Positions 22,972 to 32,488 of a DNA stretch of 36,273 bases are shown here, piece after piece. The stretch lies in the NCBI GenBank assembly GCA_016787525.1, contig JAEUUP010000084.1, positions 1 to 36,273 on the forward strand, written 5' to 3'. Below the pieces are notes generated by a model, which searched no databases, had not been told where the DNA came from, and was given only the letters and a program-made list of their open reading frames with translations. This DNA is from Saprospiraceae bacterium (GTDB taxonomy: Bacteria; Bacteroidota; Bacteroidia; Chitinophagales; Saprospiraceae). How positions within the stretch are numbered: the stretch's first letter is position 1; each line of letters opens with the position of its first letter. Both the position numbers and the translations under genes were made by a program.

Positions 22972-24414
22972 ATGATGAAAATTGTAAATATGAATATAGG
23001 GTACATTAGATTAATTGTCTCTGTGGGGCTATTAATTTTCTTATCAAAACCGCCCGCTCAAGCACAAGGTATTGCTGACGATGAAATTGAGGGCGATACA
23101 ATACCTGAATTACAGCTTTTGGTGACCGAAAAAGGACATTTCACTAAATCAGCAATTTCATTAAAAAAATATTGCCCAATACCTTATAACCAAGGTAAGA
23201 CGAATTCTTGTACCGCATTTGCTTTTTGTTATGGGGCATTTACGATTAAAGAATCTATAAAAAACGGTTTGTCAGATCAGAATGAAATCACTAGAAGGGC
23301 GTACTCGGCAGCATTTATGTTCAATGGGCTTGGAATAAAAGACGGTATAAGTCCAAAGCAAGCAAGAGACTTTATAGAAAAATACGGTTTTTGTCTTGAG
23401 AAACACTTCAAAAATAGCAATATCCACAATTTAGCAGTCAAAATGAACGATGAAAAAATACTAAATGAGGCAAAGCAAAAAATAAGAGGTATTAACATTA
23501 ATAAAATAACAGGTAATGATGTGAAACAAACGATTAAAGAAGCCTTATCGAACTTCATGCCTGTTGTCATACGTGCTAAAATAGATGATAATTTTGAAGA
23601 CATTAGAAAGCCAAATTGGATACCCAAACTCTCTGGTAAACGCTCTCACGCTATGGTTATCGTCGGTTTTGACGACAAAGAAAAAACTTTTGAGATTATG
23701 AATAGTCATGGAGTAGAATGGGGGCAAGGTGGTTTCATAAAACTATCGTATGATTTTTTTGAGCAGGTTTATGAAATAGCTTATACTTTGAATCCTCTAA
23801 TTAATGGCAAAGGCAACGATACAGATACTTCAGCTTATAGTCCACCACCTCAAAAAGATACAATCGCTCATTTTGAGTTAAAAAAAGAAATAAAAACACG
23901 CGTAAATGGATATGACCAATACGCATCAGAATCTGTAGATGTCACTTACAATTCTGACAAACACTATTACGAAACAAAGGAAAGATTTGGGGTTAATTCA
24001 ACTTTTAGAATTGTGGCTTCTCATGTACCGCAAAACAAAAAAATCTATCTATTCAGTCTCGATGCGAATGATTCTGTGAGTGATTACGGCATTTTTAATG
24101 CACAAAACGACAGCACTAATTTTGAAATGCCTTCTAAAAATCGTGTTGTACGGATTGAAAGCACGGAGCAAATGGTGGTCTTGATTGCAGATAAAGAATT
24201 GGCCGATTTTGATAAACGGTTTGACAAATTTAAAGAAGCAAAAGGCGATGCAAATGCGCGTTTAAAAAAAGCGTTTGGGGATATTTTGGTCGAAACAGAA
24301 CAGATTGACTTTAATTGCATCGAGAATAGTTTAGAAATAAAATGCTTACCTATTCAAAACAGGATTCAACACGTTGTACCAGTCGTTTTTGCTGTTAAAA
24401 TAAGGAAAAACTAA
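22972..24414 (+). CDS. Secreted papain-like (C1) cysteine protease
   Basis: A 480-residue protein with an N-terminal signal segment (about 8-32, ending PPAQAQG). The papain triad is visible: Gln74 and Cys80 in NQGKTNSCTAFAFCYGAF, His226 in KRSHAMVIVGFDD and Asn244 in IMNSHGVEWGQGGFIKLSY. The protease domain spans about 60-275. The C-terminal 200 residues are strand-rich and unassigned. There is no long propeptide. It is in an operon with the sigma/anti-sigma pair and a caspase-like protein, 23 bp from each neighbour. Substrate unknown; the anti-sigma protein or a secreted cargo are possibilities. Confidence 0.88.
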   Translation: MMKIVNMNIGYIRLIVSVGLLIFLSKPPAQAQGIADDEIEGDTIPELQLLVTEKGHFTKSAISLKKYCPIPYNQGKTNSCTAFAFCYGAFTIKESIKNGLSDQNEITRRAYSAAFMFNGLGIKDGISPKQARDFIEKYGFCLEKHFKNSNIHNLAVKMNDEKILNEAKQKIRGININKITGNDVKQTIKEALSNFMPVVIRAKIDDNFEDIRKPNWIPKLSGKRSHAMVIVGFDDKEKTFEIMNSHGVEWGQGGFIKLSYDFFEQVYEIAYTLNPLINGKGNDTDTSAYSPPPQKDTIAHFELKKEIKTRVNGYDQYASESVDVTYNSDKHYYETKERFGVNSTFRIVASHVPQNKKIYLFSLDANDSVSDYGIFNAQNDSTNFEMPSKNRVVRIESTEQMVVLIADKELADFDKRFDKFKEAKGDANARLKKAFGDILVETEQIDFNCIENSLEIKCLPIQNRIQHVVPVVFAVKIRKN

Positions 24415-24437
24415 ATTTTAGAAACAAATAAGGAACT

Positions 24438-26780
24438 ATGCCAAAAATTAACATACCCATTTTTCTGATAGGTTTATTACCTATATTATTGCTTTGGTCA
24501 TGCGTTTTGCTAAAAAAACAGACCCAAATTGATTCAGACTCTTCTAAGACCTATTTTGGTCAAAGAGACGGTGTTTTTAACCGCATTATAGAAAATCAAG
24601 AAGGAGAATTTGTCTTAGTTGGTACGACAAAGGATGAAAATGGCGGTACGTTTTTTACAATCATGGATTCGACTGGTAAACGCTGCGATACGCCTGTAAA
24701 CTGGGTCGGTACTGAGGGGGCGAAAAGTGTTATTCAAACAAGTGATAGCAATTATGTCATTGCGGGTTTTATGGGTAAAGAACCTAATCGATCGGCTTGG
24801 TTAGTTAAAATCAATGCCAAAGGCTTAGTTCAGTGGACATATAAAGATACATCAGCACAAAACAGTGTTTTTATGGACATTGTTGAGGCTTCAAATGATA
24901 CGCTGTGGCTGACAGGTGAAAGCAACAATCAGCTTTGGGTGGTGCAAATGAGTGCCGATGGAAAAGAGCTGAAACGTACATTATTTCGGGATAAAGAAAA
25001 AGAAGAAACGATAGGCAACGGACTTGTTTGGGATAAAAATGATAGGGATTTAGTTGTCGTTGGTACAGCAACTAAGGATAGAAAGCAAAAACAATTGTTA
25101 CTGACGGTCTTCGATACTGAGGGGGATAGTTTTAGAGTGAAAACAAAGACAAGACGAAAGGAAAATGCCGAAGGACGCGGTATTGCTGTTGACCCAAAAG
25201 GCTATTTTGGGGTTGTTGGAACAAGCTACACCTATACTCTTTCAGATATTTTATTCGCTTATTATGATCACAATTTTGAGCCCGTTAAAGAGAGAGCAAC
25301 GACTTTTGGACATAGATACAAGGACAACGAGGAGGGGTTTGGCATTACTACTGACAAAGACAGCGGTTTTATCATTGTAGGTCAATATTTTGAAAATCCA
25401 AGCGACTATAAAACTCAAGCCTTTGTTAATAAGGTTTCAGTTGAGGGTATTTGGGGAAACCCGAAACCCTTTGGTCATGGCTACAATGATGTTTTTAATA
25501 ATGTTGTCGTATCAGAACGAGGGAATATCATTGCGGTTGGATCTTATGACGATGGGCAGAAATCTTGCATAGAGGTGATACCTCAAAAGTTGAATACACC
25601 TTCCAAACAACAAAAAATAGATAGTATAAAACCTTTCATTACGTGTTGGTTGAACGGTGTTTTACTTGAAGAAGGGAAAAAAATAAATCTTCCTGATAAT
25701 CAAGGTAACAGCACACTTAGAATAAAAGTAGAATTGGGTGAAACGAGTTTGAATGAGTCTAATATTGAGGTTTGGATAAACAATCGCAAGTATGAATATA
25801 CTGGGGTGCTTGATTTTAAAGGGACAATTGTGCAGTCGAATACATCCACAACAGCTTATAACTACGTTTTTACGCGGACAATTTTCTTTGAAAAACCCGT
25901 TTCGACGCTCCAAATTCGGATTGTGGATAAGCCACAACTTAAACGAACGCCAATATTTAAAGTAAATAAGCGACTACCTAACCTGTATATTTTGGCGATT
26001 GGCATTGATTATAAAGATAATCCATACCCAAACGATACTATAAAACGGTTACGTCATACAGATAATGATGCGGACTCGATAATGTCTATTTTTGAAACGC
26101 AAAGAAATAATTATGGTACATTTCACCATAAGGTGCTAAAAACGCCAGATTCGACAAAGGCAGTAGTTATACGGGAAACAATTAATACGTTTTTCAGAAA
26201 TATTAAACCAACCGATATTGCCCTCCTTTTTGTGTCGGGTCATGGCAGTATGTACAATTCAAAAAGAGCGAAAATTTGGGGAAGTGATTATAATATCAAC
26301 GACAACAACAAAAAGACTTATTTGGATTACGAAGAGGATATTAGAACGCCTTTGAAAAAATTAGATGCGAAGATATTTACTTTTATTGATGCTTGCAGGA
26401 CGCAAGACCCGTCGTTGATACCTATGGGTAATAATTCAAGCAACGATGCTATGGCAACAATAATGAATGCGCCAAAAGCGTATCGCCAACTTTTGTCGTG
26501 TCGTGATGGAGAAAAGTCGTTTGAGTACAAAAATCAACCAGAACAAAGTCTTTTTACAGAAGCCCTATTAAATGCATTTAGGAATCGCCCATCTTACAAT
26601 AAAGAAAAAATACCATTACGACCCACAGGAGAAGGCGATAAGTTCTTAACGTTTAGACAACTCTGCATTTTTGTAGAACAAACAGTACCGTATCTTGCAG
26701 ACTTACTGGGTGAGAAACAACACCCAATTTATGATAAAGAAACAGGCGACGATATCCCCATTTTTATTTTCAAACGATGA
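24438..26780 (+). CDS. Lipoprotein with beta-propeller and caspase-like (C14) domain
   Basis: A 780-residue protein: lipoprotein signal ending LLLWSC (Cys near 22), a propeller-like repeat region at about 35-380 (repeated units such as IIENQEGEFVLVGTTKD, VIQTSDSNYVIAGFMG, IVEASNDTLWLTGES), a linking beta domain, then a caspase-like domain from about 510. This domain has the LYILAIGIDYKD opening strand, His602 in FVSGHGS and Cys653 in FIDACRTQ, the catalytic dyad of the C14 family. It belongs to the operon of the papain-like protease. Two copies of the dispersed motif are read as Thr-Glu-Gly in propeller loops (24710, 25115). Confidence 0.9.
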   Translation: MPKINIPIFLIGLLPILLLWSCVLLKKQTQIDSDSSKTYFGQRDGVFNRIIENQEGEFVLVGTTKDENGGTFFTIMDSTGKRCDTPVNWVGTEGAKSVIQTSDSNYVIAGFMGKEPNRSAWLVKINAKGLVQWTYKDTSAQNSVFMDIVEASNDTLWLTGESNNQLWVVQMSADGKELKRTLFRDKEKEETIGNGLVWDKNDRDLVVVGTATKDRKQKQLLLTVFDTEGDSFRVKTKTRRKENAEGRGIAVDPKGYFGVVGTSYTYTLSDILFAYYDHNFEPVKERATTFGHRYKDNEEGFGITTDKDSGFIIVGQYFENPSDYKTQAFVNKVSVEGIWGNPKPFGHGYNDVFNNVVVSERGNIIAVGSYDDGQKSCIEVIPQKLNTPSKQQKIDSIKPFITCWLNGVLLEEGKKINLPDNQGNSTLRIKVELGETSLNESNIEVWINNRKYEYTGVLDFKGTIVQSNTSTTAYNYVFTRTIFFEKPVSTLQIRIVDKPQLKRTPIFKVNKRLPNLYILAIGIDYKDNPYPNDTIKRLRHTDNDADSIMSIFETQRNNYGTFHHKVLKTPDSTKAVVIRETINTFFRNIKPTDIALLFVSGHGSMYNSKRAKIWGSDYNINDNNKKTYLDYEEDIRTPLKKLDAKIFTFIDACRTQDPSLIPMGNNSSNDAMATIMNAPKAYRQLLSCRDGEKSFEYKNQPEQSLFTEALLNAFRNRPSYNKEKIPLRPTGEGDKFLTFRQLCIFVEQTVPYLADLLGEKQHPIYDKETGDDIPIFIFKR

Positions 26781-26838
26781 CACCCCTCAGTAATTTTAGC
26801 TTTTTACCCATTCTAAAGTCATTTTTCAAACGCACTTT

Positions 26839-27774
26839 ATGACCAAATTGATTTTACTCTCTGCATTTTTAATCGGCTTTTTACAGCCCACTATTGAGGC
26901 GCAACAATTACCTTTGCTCACGCAATATCCTGAATACTACGGACTTATAAATCCTGCCAGTGTCAATCGTAGCTTTTTAATGGACAATGGGCGTAATTTG
27001 TCAATTGGTGGTTTGTATTATTTATCAACTACAAGTGAATTGCAAGACATTGCACCTGAAACGGGCAGCGTTCGGGCAGAGTTGATTGTCCATAGGTGGA
27101 AATATAAATTTTTGCTAAGTAGTTATTTTCAATATGATAAGATTGGAATTACAAAAAATACAGACGTTTATCTGAGGGGTGCTTATATTCATTCTTTTCG
27201 AGGGCATTTATCGAAGGACGGTTTAGTGGCTGGAGTTAATTTTGGATTCAATCGTCAACAGTTTCTACTCCATGAATTGTCACCCAACTTGATACCCAAC
27301 GACCCTAAAATTGGTTTTGTCTATCCTCCTTCAGTAAATTACAAGGATTTAGGTCTGGGTCTTTATTATTATAGAAAATGGAAGGAAGAAGGGGATTACT
27401 TTTATGGCGGTTTGTCGGCACCGCGTATAAAACAAAATAGATTAGCAAACCATTACTATGCTTTGTTGGGCTTTTCGTGGGCTGCAAATGAGAACTATTT
27501 TTGGGAATTTTCGACATGGGTGCGATATGTCGAACGTGTCCCACGGCAAACGTCTATTAATACTCGTTTACATTTTCACAAAGTAGTATGGTTGGGTATT
27601 GGTGGTATTATGAGTCCAATCAATAAACCTTTTTTGACAGGCGAGCTTGGTTTGAATTGCAAAGCTGTCAGATTTGGCATTGCATACACATATCTACAAA
27701 GCGATGTGCAAAGTATTTTTGGTAATGCACTTGAATTTAATCTGTCTTACGCTCTTGATGTACGCCCCCGATAA
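26839..27774 (+). CDS. PorP/SprF-family type IX secretion membrane protein
   Basis: A 311-residue outer-membrane barrel with a signal peptide ending TIEAQ. The start of the mature part, QLPLLTQYPEYYGLINPASVN, is the hallmark of the PorP/SprF family, and GLGLYYY and TGELGLNCKAVRFGIAY strands match the rest. SprF-type proteins assist secretion of partner cargos carrying gliding-type C-terminal domains. The next gene encodes exactly such a cargo, so the two likely form a secretion pair. Confidence 0.88.
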   Translation: MTKLILLSAFLIGFLQPTIEAQQLPLLTQYPEYYGLINPASVNRSFLMDNGRNLSIGGLYYLSTTSELQDIAPETGSVRAELIVHRWKYKFLLSSYFQYDKIGITKNTDVYLRGAYIHSFRGHLSKDGLVAGVNFGFNRQQFLLHELSPNLIPNDPKIGFVYPPSVNYKDLGLGLYYYRKWKEEGDYFYGGLSAPRIKQNRLANHYYALLGFSWAANENYFWEFSTWVRYVERVPRQTSINTRLHFHKVVWLGIGGIMSPINKPFLTGELGLNCKAVRFGIAYTYLQSDVQSIFGNALEFNLSYALDVRPR

Positions 27775-27828
27775 AATAAGTGTAAATTGAAATCAAATAG
27801 TCATTTTAAAAATAAGCCACTGAAGAAA

Positions 27829-30426
27829 ATGAAAAATCGTTTTTTGATACCCCTCAGTATTTTTTTATTTTTTGCAGTTGAAAAGGCGGCAGCGCAATGT
27901 GACCCGCGCCGTGATTCATTGGTTTTGGTTGCATTGTATGATTCGACGAATGGCAATCAATGGGTTAACACACTCGTAAATAATAAAAAGTGGAAAACCA
28001 GCGGCGTTCCAATTACCGAATGGTTTGGAGTAAAAGTAAGTCCAATTAGTGGATGCGTGACACGATTACTTCTTAATGGAGATAGTTTGCGAGGGCAATT
28101 ACCCGCTTCAATGAGTACCTTATCGTCTTTAGAATTTGTTGATTTAGGTGATAATAGGCTTACAGGACAAATACCTAATTTTAGTTCACCTAACCTTGAT
28201 AGTTTGTGGCTTTTCGATAATTTCTTTACAGACACAATACCCAATTTTAAGACACCCAAATTGAAAGTGATGCGTTTATCGGGCAACAAACTAAGTGGTT
28301 CGATACCTAATTTTGATTCATTAAAGAATCTTCAAGAATTGAGACTTTATGACAATGAGTTAAGTGGTTCAATACCGAATTTTAATTTGCCACAACTCCA
28401 AAAATTAGAATTATTCAAAAATTCATTGAGTGGGCTATTACCGAACTTCAAGAACTTACGAAACCTTGTAACTTTATCAATACACAGTACCAAAGTATCT
28501 GGTTCAATACCAAATTTTAACTTACCAAATCTTAAAGAATTATGGCTTTACAGCGACTCCTTGACAGGTTCTATACCGAACTTTGATTCATTAAAAAATC
28601 TTCAAAGTTTACAGTTATATAAAAACAAATTGGATAGTTTAATTCCCAATTTTCATCAAGCTAATTTAGAGGAAATTTGGCTTTCTGGTAATAGACTGAG
28701 TGGCTCGATTCCAAATTTTAACCTAAAAAATCTTAAAAAATTATTATTATATGAAAATAATTTATCTGGTTGTATTCCTTATGAAATCAAAAGAAACTGC
28801 CCTCTGATTGGTAACTCTCTGGATAATGGCAATATATCTAAAAACAGCAGCCTAAGTACTCAAAATTGGGCAAATTACTGGAACAACTTTGAAGGTGCTT
28901 GCCCTCCTCTTTCGTGTCGCATAAGGGATTCTCTGCAACTATCTGTGCTATACGATTCAACAGGCGGTCTGAATTGGAAAAAAAAATGGAATCGCGGGCA
29001 GTCATTAATCCTGCCAAACGGAAAAGCTGACAATATCAATTGGTATGGAATAACTGTCAACACTGAGGGGTGCGTTACTGATATTAACTTGTCAAACAAC
29101 AACTTACAAGGCATATTGCCAAACCTTAATTTGCTTAATTTAGAAACATTACGTTTAGATACAAACGCTTTAATTGGGCGGATTCCCGATTTTAATCTGC
29201 CTAGATTACAAACGCTCAACTTATCATATAACACTTTCAATAGCAACCTACCCAAGTTCAATTTAGATAATTTAACGGGTTTATACATCACTAAAAGTCA
29301 ATTGATCGGGCAAATTCCCAATTTTGACAGTTTACCCAAATTACTGGATTTACGTTTAGATAGCAATGCTTTGTCAGGACGAATTCCTAATTTGAGTTTA
29401 CAAGCATTGCAGTATCTTAATTTGGATAAAAATGCCTTAACAGAGGTTATTCCAGATTTTAATAATTCATCGAAAATTAAGGTTCTAAATTTATCAAACA
29501 ACACATTAAATAGTACGATTCCAAATTTCAAACTGGATAGTTTAAAATATCTTTATCTGGGTAATAATCAGTTAAGTGGGCAAATTCCAAACTTCAATTT
29601 ACCCAACTTAGAAGAGTTGTATCTTTACCTTAATCGCTTCGTAACCAGCACTTTACCCGACTTTAGTTTTTTGCCCAAGCTGAAAGCATTGAGCCTTTTT
29701 AAATGCCAACTAAACACCACTGTACCTAATTTTAAATTAGAGAAATTAGAACAACTAAATATAAGTTTTAACCAGTTGAAAGGGCAATTGCCCGATTTCA
29801 ACAGTCTCGATAATCTAAAAGTTATTCGGTTAGATAGTAATAAGCTATCGGGTTGTTTTCCTGTTAAGTTTCGCCGCTTTTGCGAAAAGATACCCGATGC
29901 TGTGAACCGCAATTTTAGCGATAACGACAGCTTACCTGATAAGGGCAATTTCACTCTTTTTTGTGCATCAAAAAGAAAATTGGATACGATGCCACCTTTA
30001 CCAGACACGATTGTTTTTTTAGATGCTCGTTTCAAGCTACCAAGTGGACGAACCGTTGAACCAACAAACGATACAATATATGGAGACACTGTTACGACTC
30101 TTTGCAAGGAGTTTTATTACACCCGAAAAGTAAAAGTATTGCCAAAAGATCCCCTTCAACCCCTAAAAACCGCCATAACCCCTAATGACGATGGCATAAA
30201 TGACAAACTTGACTTACCCGAAATTGATTGGCAACTTTATCAAGGTGGTAGCATCGAAATATTCAATCGCTGGGGGCAAAAAGTCTTTGTTGCTGACCCC
30301 TACAACCGCGATTGGTCAGGTCAAACAACCGATAGGAAAGAGCTACCAGATGGAGATTATCTGTTTATTTTGAGGTTAAAACCAAATGGCGTGACATGGA
30401 AAGGCAGTGTGCATATATTTAGATGA
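27829..30426 (+). CDS. Leucine-rich-repeat T9SS cargo with gliding-type C-terminal domain
   Basis: An 865-residue exported protein. The ATG at 27829 gives a clean signal peptide (MKNRFLIPLSIFLFFAVEKA...); the frame extends 14 codons upstream to a TTG. Two blocks of plant-like leucine-rich repeats (LSGSIPNF units) each follow an N-cap module of the type CxxRDSLVLxxLYDSTNGxxW. The C-terminal 85 residues (ITPNDDGINDKLDLPEIDW, IEIFNRWGQKVF, LPDGDYLFILRL) form the CHU_C / gliding-motility-type T9SS sorting domain. It should be presented on the cell surface through the PorP/SprF protein encoded 54 bp upstream. Ligand unknown. Confidence 0.92.
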   Translation: MKNRFLIPLSIFLFFAVEKAAAQCDPRRDSLVLVALYDSTNGNQWVNTLVNNKKWKTSGVPITEWFGVKVSPISGCVTRLLLNGDSLRGQLPASMSTLSSLEFVDLGDNRLTGQIPNFSSPNLDSLWLFDNFFTDTIPNFKTPKLKVMRLSGNKLSGSIPNFDSLKNLQELRLYDNELSGSIPNFNLPQLQKLELFKNSLSGLLPNFKNLRNLVTLSIHSTKVSGSIPNFNLPNLKELWLYSDSLTGSIPNFDSLKNLQSLQLYKNKLDSLIPNFHQANLEEIWLSGNRLSGSIPNFNLKNLKKLLLYENNLSGCIPYEIKRNCPLIGNSLDNGNISKNSSLSTQNWANYWNNFEGACPPLSCRIRDSLQLSVLYDSTGGLNWKKKWNRGQSLILPNGKADNINWYGITVNTEGCVTDINLSNNNLQGILPNLNLLNLETLRLDTNALIGRIPDFNLPRLQTLNLSYNTFNSNLPKFNLDNLTGLYITKSQLIGQIPNFDSLPKLLDLRLDSNALSGRIPNLSLQALQYLNLDKNALTEVIPDFNNSSKIKVLNLSNNTLNSTIPNFKLDSLKYLYLGNNQLSGQIPNFNLPNLEELYLYLNRFVTSTLPDFSFLPKLKALSLFKCQLNTTVPNFKLEKLEQLNISFNQLKGQLPDFNSLDNLKVIRLDSNKLSGCFPVKFRRFCEKIPDAVNRNFSDNDSLPDKGNFTLFCASKRKLDTMPPLPDTIVFLDARFKLPSGRTVEPTNDTIYGDTVTTLCKEFYYTRKVKVLPKDPLQPLKTAITPNDDGINDKLDLPEIDWQLYQGGSIEIFNRWGQKVFVADPYNRDWSGQTTDRKELPDGDYLFILRLKPNGVTWKGSVHIFR

Positions 30427-30445
30427 GTTCTCATTCCTTTTTAGA

Positions 30446-30590
30446 GCAACATGAAATATCCCGAATTTTCAATGTTAGAAAATTCGGGATGTTTCATGTT
30501 GCCCTAACCATAAACTTATTCCTAAAGAAGTTTATGGTTAGGGCAACATGAAAAGTATACTGTTTTTTTATTCTAAAATCACAGTATACT
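30446..30590. terminator. Overlapping alternative hairpins after unit A
   Basis: Three inverted repeats follow the T9SS cargo gene. Stem 1 pairs 30446-30470 with 30478-30502 (25 bp, one G-U). Stem 2 pairs 30501-30517 with 30528-30544 (17 bp), and it extends outward because GCAACATGAAA recurs at 30543-30553. The arm near 30492-30502 can therefore pair with either copy, making the two stems mutually exclusive. Stem 3 pairs AGTATACTGT (30554-30563) with 30581-30590. This may be a strong terminator or an attenuator-like switch. Confidence 0.6.
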
Positions 30591-30772
30591 ACACATTTAA
30601 GAAATAAATTCAATTCGCTCATTTTTACTGAGCATACTTTTTAAATCAGTACCTTGAAATCGTAACAAATGTATTATACACGCTATCAACGCTCCAAGAA
30701 GGTCAATATCAGGATGTTATTTCAACTTAAAGAACCCTTGTTTTATGTTTTGATAGTTTTGTCAATAAAAAA

Positions 30773-30802
30773 TTGGCATCGGTCTAAAAATTTTTACATT
30801 TG
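30773..30802 (+). promoter_or_regulatory. Bacteroidota-type promoter of the ECF sigma operon
   Basis: TTG at 30773-30775 and a perfect TACATTTG at 30795-30802 are separated by 19 nt, the standard Bacteroidota -33/-7 arrangement. The start codon chosen at 30852 leaves a leader of about 40 nt. Confidence 0.7.
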
Positions 30803-30851
30803 CATAAAGAATTCAGTCACCTTTTTTTTAGAAACTACACTAACCTGTCGA

Positions 30852-31454
30852 ATGCCTGAGCTGCCATACAGCGATTCAGACCTCATTGATGCTTTTCACG
30901 AAGGCGGTATACGCCGAGAAAAGGCACTCCGTCAGATTTATCAATCCGATAAATTGCACAAAACCATTGTGTCCTATGTATTGGGACATGGTGGCAATAG
31001 TCAAGATGCCGAAGATGTCTTTCAAGATACGATTATCCTATTCGACCGCCAACTAAGGGAGGGCAATTTTAAAGGACAGAGTAGTTTGGCGACTTATTTC
31101 ATGGGTATTGCTAAATGGCGGTGGGTATCCATTCGTCGTAAATTCGGTGGTGATTTAGAATTAAAACCCGAACAATACGATGCACCCATCGAAAGTGTGG
31201 AAGCCCGAGTGATTGAAGATGAAAAACGAGAAATTATTGACGAAATCTTGTCGAAAATAGGAGAACGGTGCAAAACAATACTCAAACTCTATAAGCTCTC
31301 GTATTCGATGGAAGAAATTGCAGCAGAACTCAAACTAAGCAGCCCCGAAATGGCTAAGAAAAATGCTTACGAGTGCCGCAAAAAATTCAAAGATTTCGTT
31401 GGATTAAATCCGCACTATAAGACCATTTTGAACATAGACGAAGCAAACTCATGA
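30852..31454 (+). CDS. ECF-type sigma-70 factor
   Basis: A 200-residue sigma factor. Region 2 is clear (YVLGHGGNSQDAEDVFQDT, LATYFMGIAKWRWVSIRRK) and region 4 follows (ERCKTILKLYKLSYSMEEIA, then LSSPEMAKKNAYECRKKFKD). I start at the ATG at 30852 (MPELPYSDSDLIDAF), the family's usual length, because the upstream extension to 30669 contains the promoter. It is followed 16 bp later by a membrane anti-sigma-like gene. The pair probably controls the downstream TPR-CHAT gene and further targets. Confidence 0.9.
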   Translation: MPELPYSDSDLIDAFHEGGIRREKALRQIYQSDKLHKTIVSYVLGHGGNSQDAEDVFQDTIILFDRQLREGNFKGQSSLATYFMGIAKWRWVSIRRKFGGDLELKPEQYDAPIESVEARVIEDEKREIIDEILSKIGERCKTILKLYKLSYSMEEIAAELKLSSPEMAKKNAYECRKKFKDFVGLNPHYKTILNIDEANS

Positions 31455-31470
31455 TTTAAAAATATATAAA

Positions 31471-32445
31471 ATGACGGATTTTGAATTGTACGAAAAGATA
31501 GAAACCTATCTGAAAGGACAGTTGACTCCCGAACAACACAAAGCTTTTGAAATCGAGATAGCTAATGACCACAAATTAGCCGAACTCGTTGATATGCACC
31601 GTTTTGAATGGGATGCGATGGAGGTTATCATCGAAAAGGATTTGCGTAATCAAATGGCGCAATGGAAAAAAGAAGGTACCCCCTCAGTAAAAGAGGAAAA
31701 AAAAAGCACTCTGCACGTAGTCGGAGAAGGCACAACTATACGCCGTTTGTACTACACACTAGTAGCCGCAGCAAGTGTTGCTGTTGTAGCTGGTGCTGTA
31801 TGGTGGTTGTGGTTTAGAAATGAACCGAAACAGAATATACCAACTCCACCGATTGCGGTGTCAACGGATACTACAAATAAAACGAAAGAACAAAATCCAT
31901 CCCCTCAGTACACGGTGCCACCAACAGAAGAATTGGTAAAAAAAGATACTAAAAAACAAGCACCATTACCCCCAAAAGTAGAAGAAATAGACGAAAATAT
32001 TTATAGAGTTTATGCTCTAGAGGCTTATGAAAAAAACGAGACTTTTACTTACGAAGAAACACGAACCAGTAGAGGCGAACAAACTGAAAATAACTCGTTG
32101 GATATAGCAGGAAAAGCTTTTGATAAAAAAGACTACTCAAAGGCTATTAATTTATTGAAAAACACTCCTGCAACAGATGAAAACTTTGTCGCTTTAGAGA
32201 TTTTAGCTCATTCCTATTTTCAAACCAAAAACTATAAAGCAGCATTGCCTATTTTTCAAAATCTCCTAATTCTGAGTGGTCGGAAATCACGTGAAAAATC
32301 TGATTGGTATTTGCTTTTGTGTTATTTAGCGAATTACAAGCAGCATAAAACACAGTTTAATTCACTCACACAAAATATTTTGTCTAATAAAGACCATGCG
32401 TTTTATAATGATGTGTTAGAGTTGTCGCAGAAGGTAAAAAACTGA
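31471..32445 (+). CDS. Membrane anti-sigma-like protein with TPR repeats
   Basis: A 324-residue protein with the anti-sigma-like N-terminus IETYLKGQLTPEQHKAFEIE..., a membrane segment at about 91-113 (YTLVAAASVAVVAGAVWWLWF), a Pro/Thr/Lys-rich stalk and a C-terminal TPR region from about 205 (AGKAFDKKDYSKAINLL, LAHSYFQTKNYKAALPIF). It shares plan and N-terminal pattern with the protein at 22091. Two dispersed-motif copies (31680, 31901) fall before the membrane segment and in the stalk. It is the likely partner of the sigma factor upstream. Confidence 0.8.
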   Translation: MTDFELYEKIETYLKGQLTPEQHKAFEIEIANDHKLAELVDMHRFEWDAMEVIIEKDLRNQMAQWKKEGTPSVKEEKKSTLHVVGEGTTIRRLYYTLVAAASVAVVAGAVWWLWFRNEPKQNIPTPPIAVSTDTTNKTKEQNPSPQYTVPPTEELVKKDTKKQAPLPPKVEEIDENIYRVYALEAYEKNETFTYEETRTSRGEQTENNSLDIAGKAFDKKDYSKAINLLKNTPATDENFVALEILAHSYFQTKNYKAALPIFQNLLILSGRKSREKSDWYLLLCYLANYKQHKTQFNSLTQNILSNKDHAFYNDVLELSQKVKN

Positions 32446-32488
32446 AATCTTACCTCAGTTAATAGGATTTGCACTAACCATTAACTAA

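Larger units (their letters stand above)
30427..30851. other. Intergenic region between protease units A and B
   Basis: The region holds the overlapping hairpins at 30446-30590 and the promoter candidate at 30773-30802. The reading frame of the next gene is open from 30669, but the promoter lies inside that extension, so I treat it as non-coding. Confidence 0.65.

Noticed and set aside
23621-23633. 13-base match to the iteron core (TACCCAAACTCTC) inside the papain-like gene
   Set aside because: A single copy inside a conserved reading frame without the GTTGAT half; most likely chance.
30669-30851. 61-residue N-terminal extension of the ECF sigma factor
   Set aside because: The extension covers a perfect Bacteroidota -7 box and has no family resemblance; the ATG at 30852 gives the normal length.
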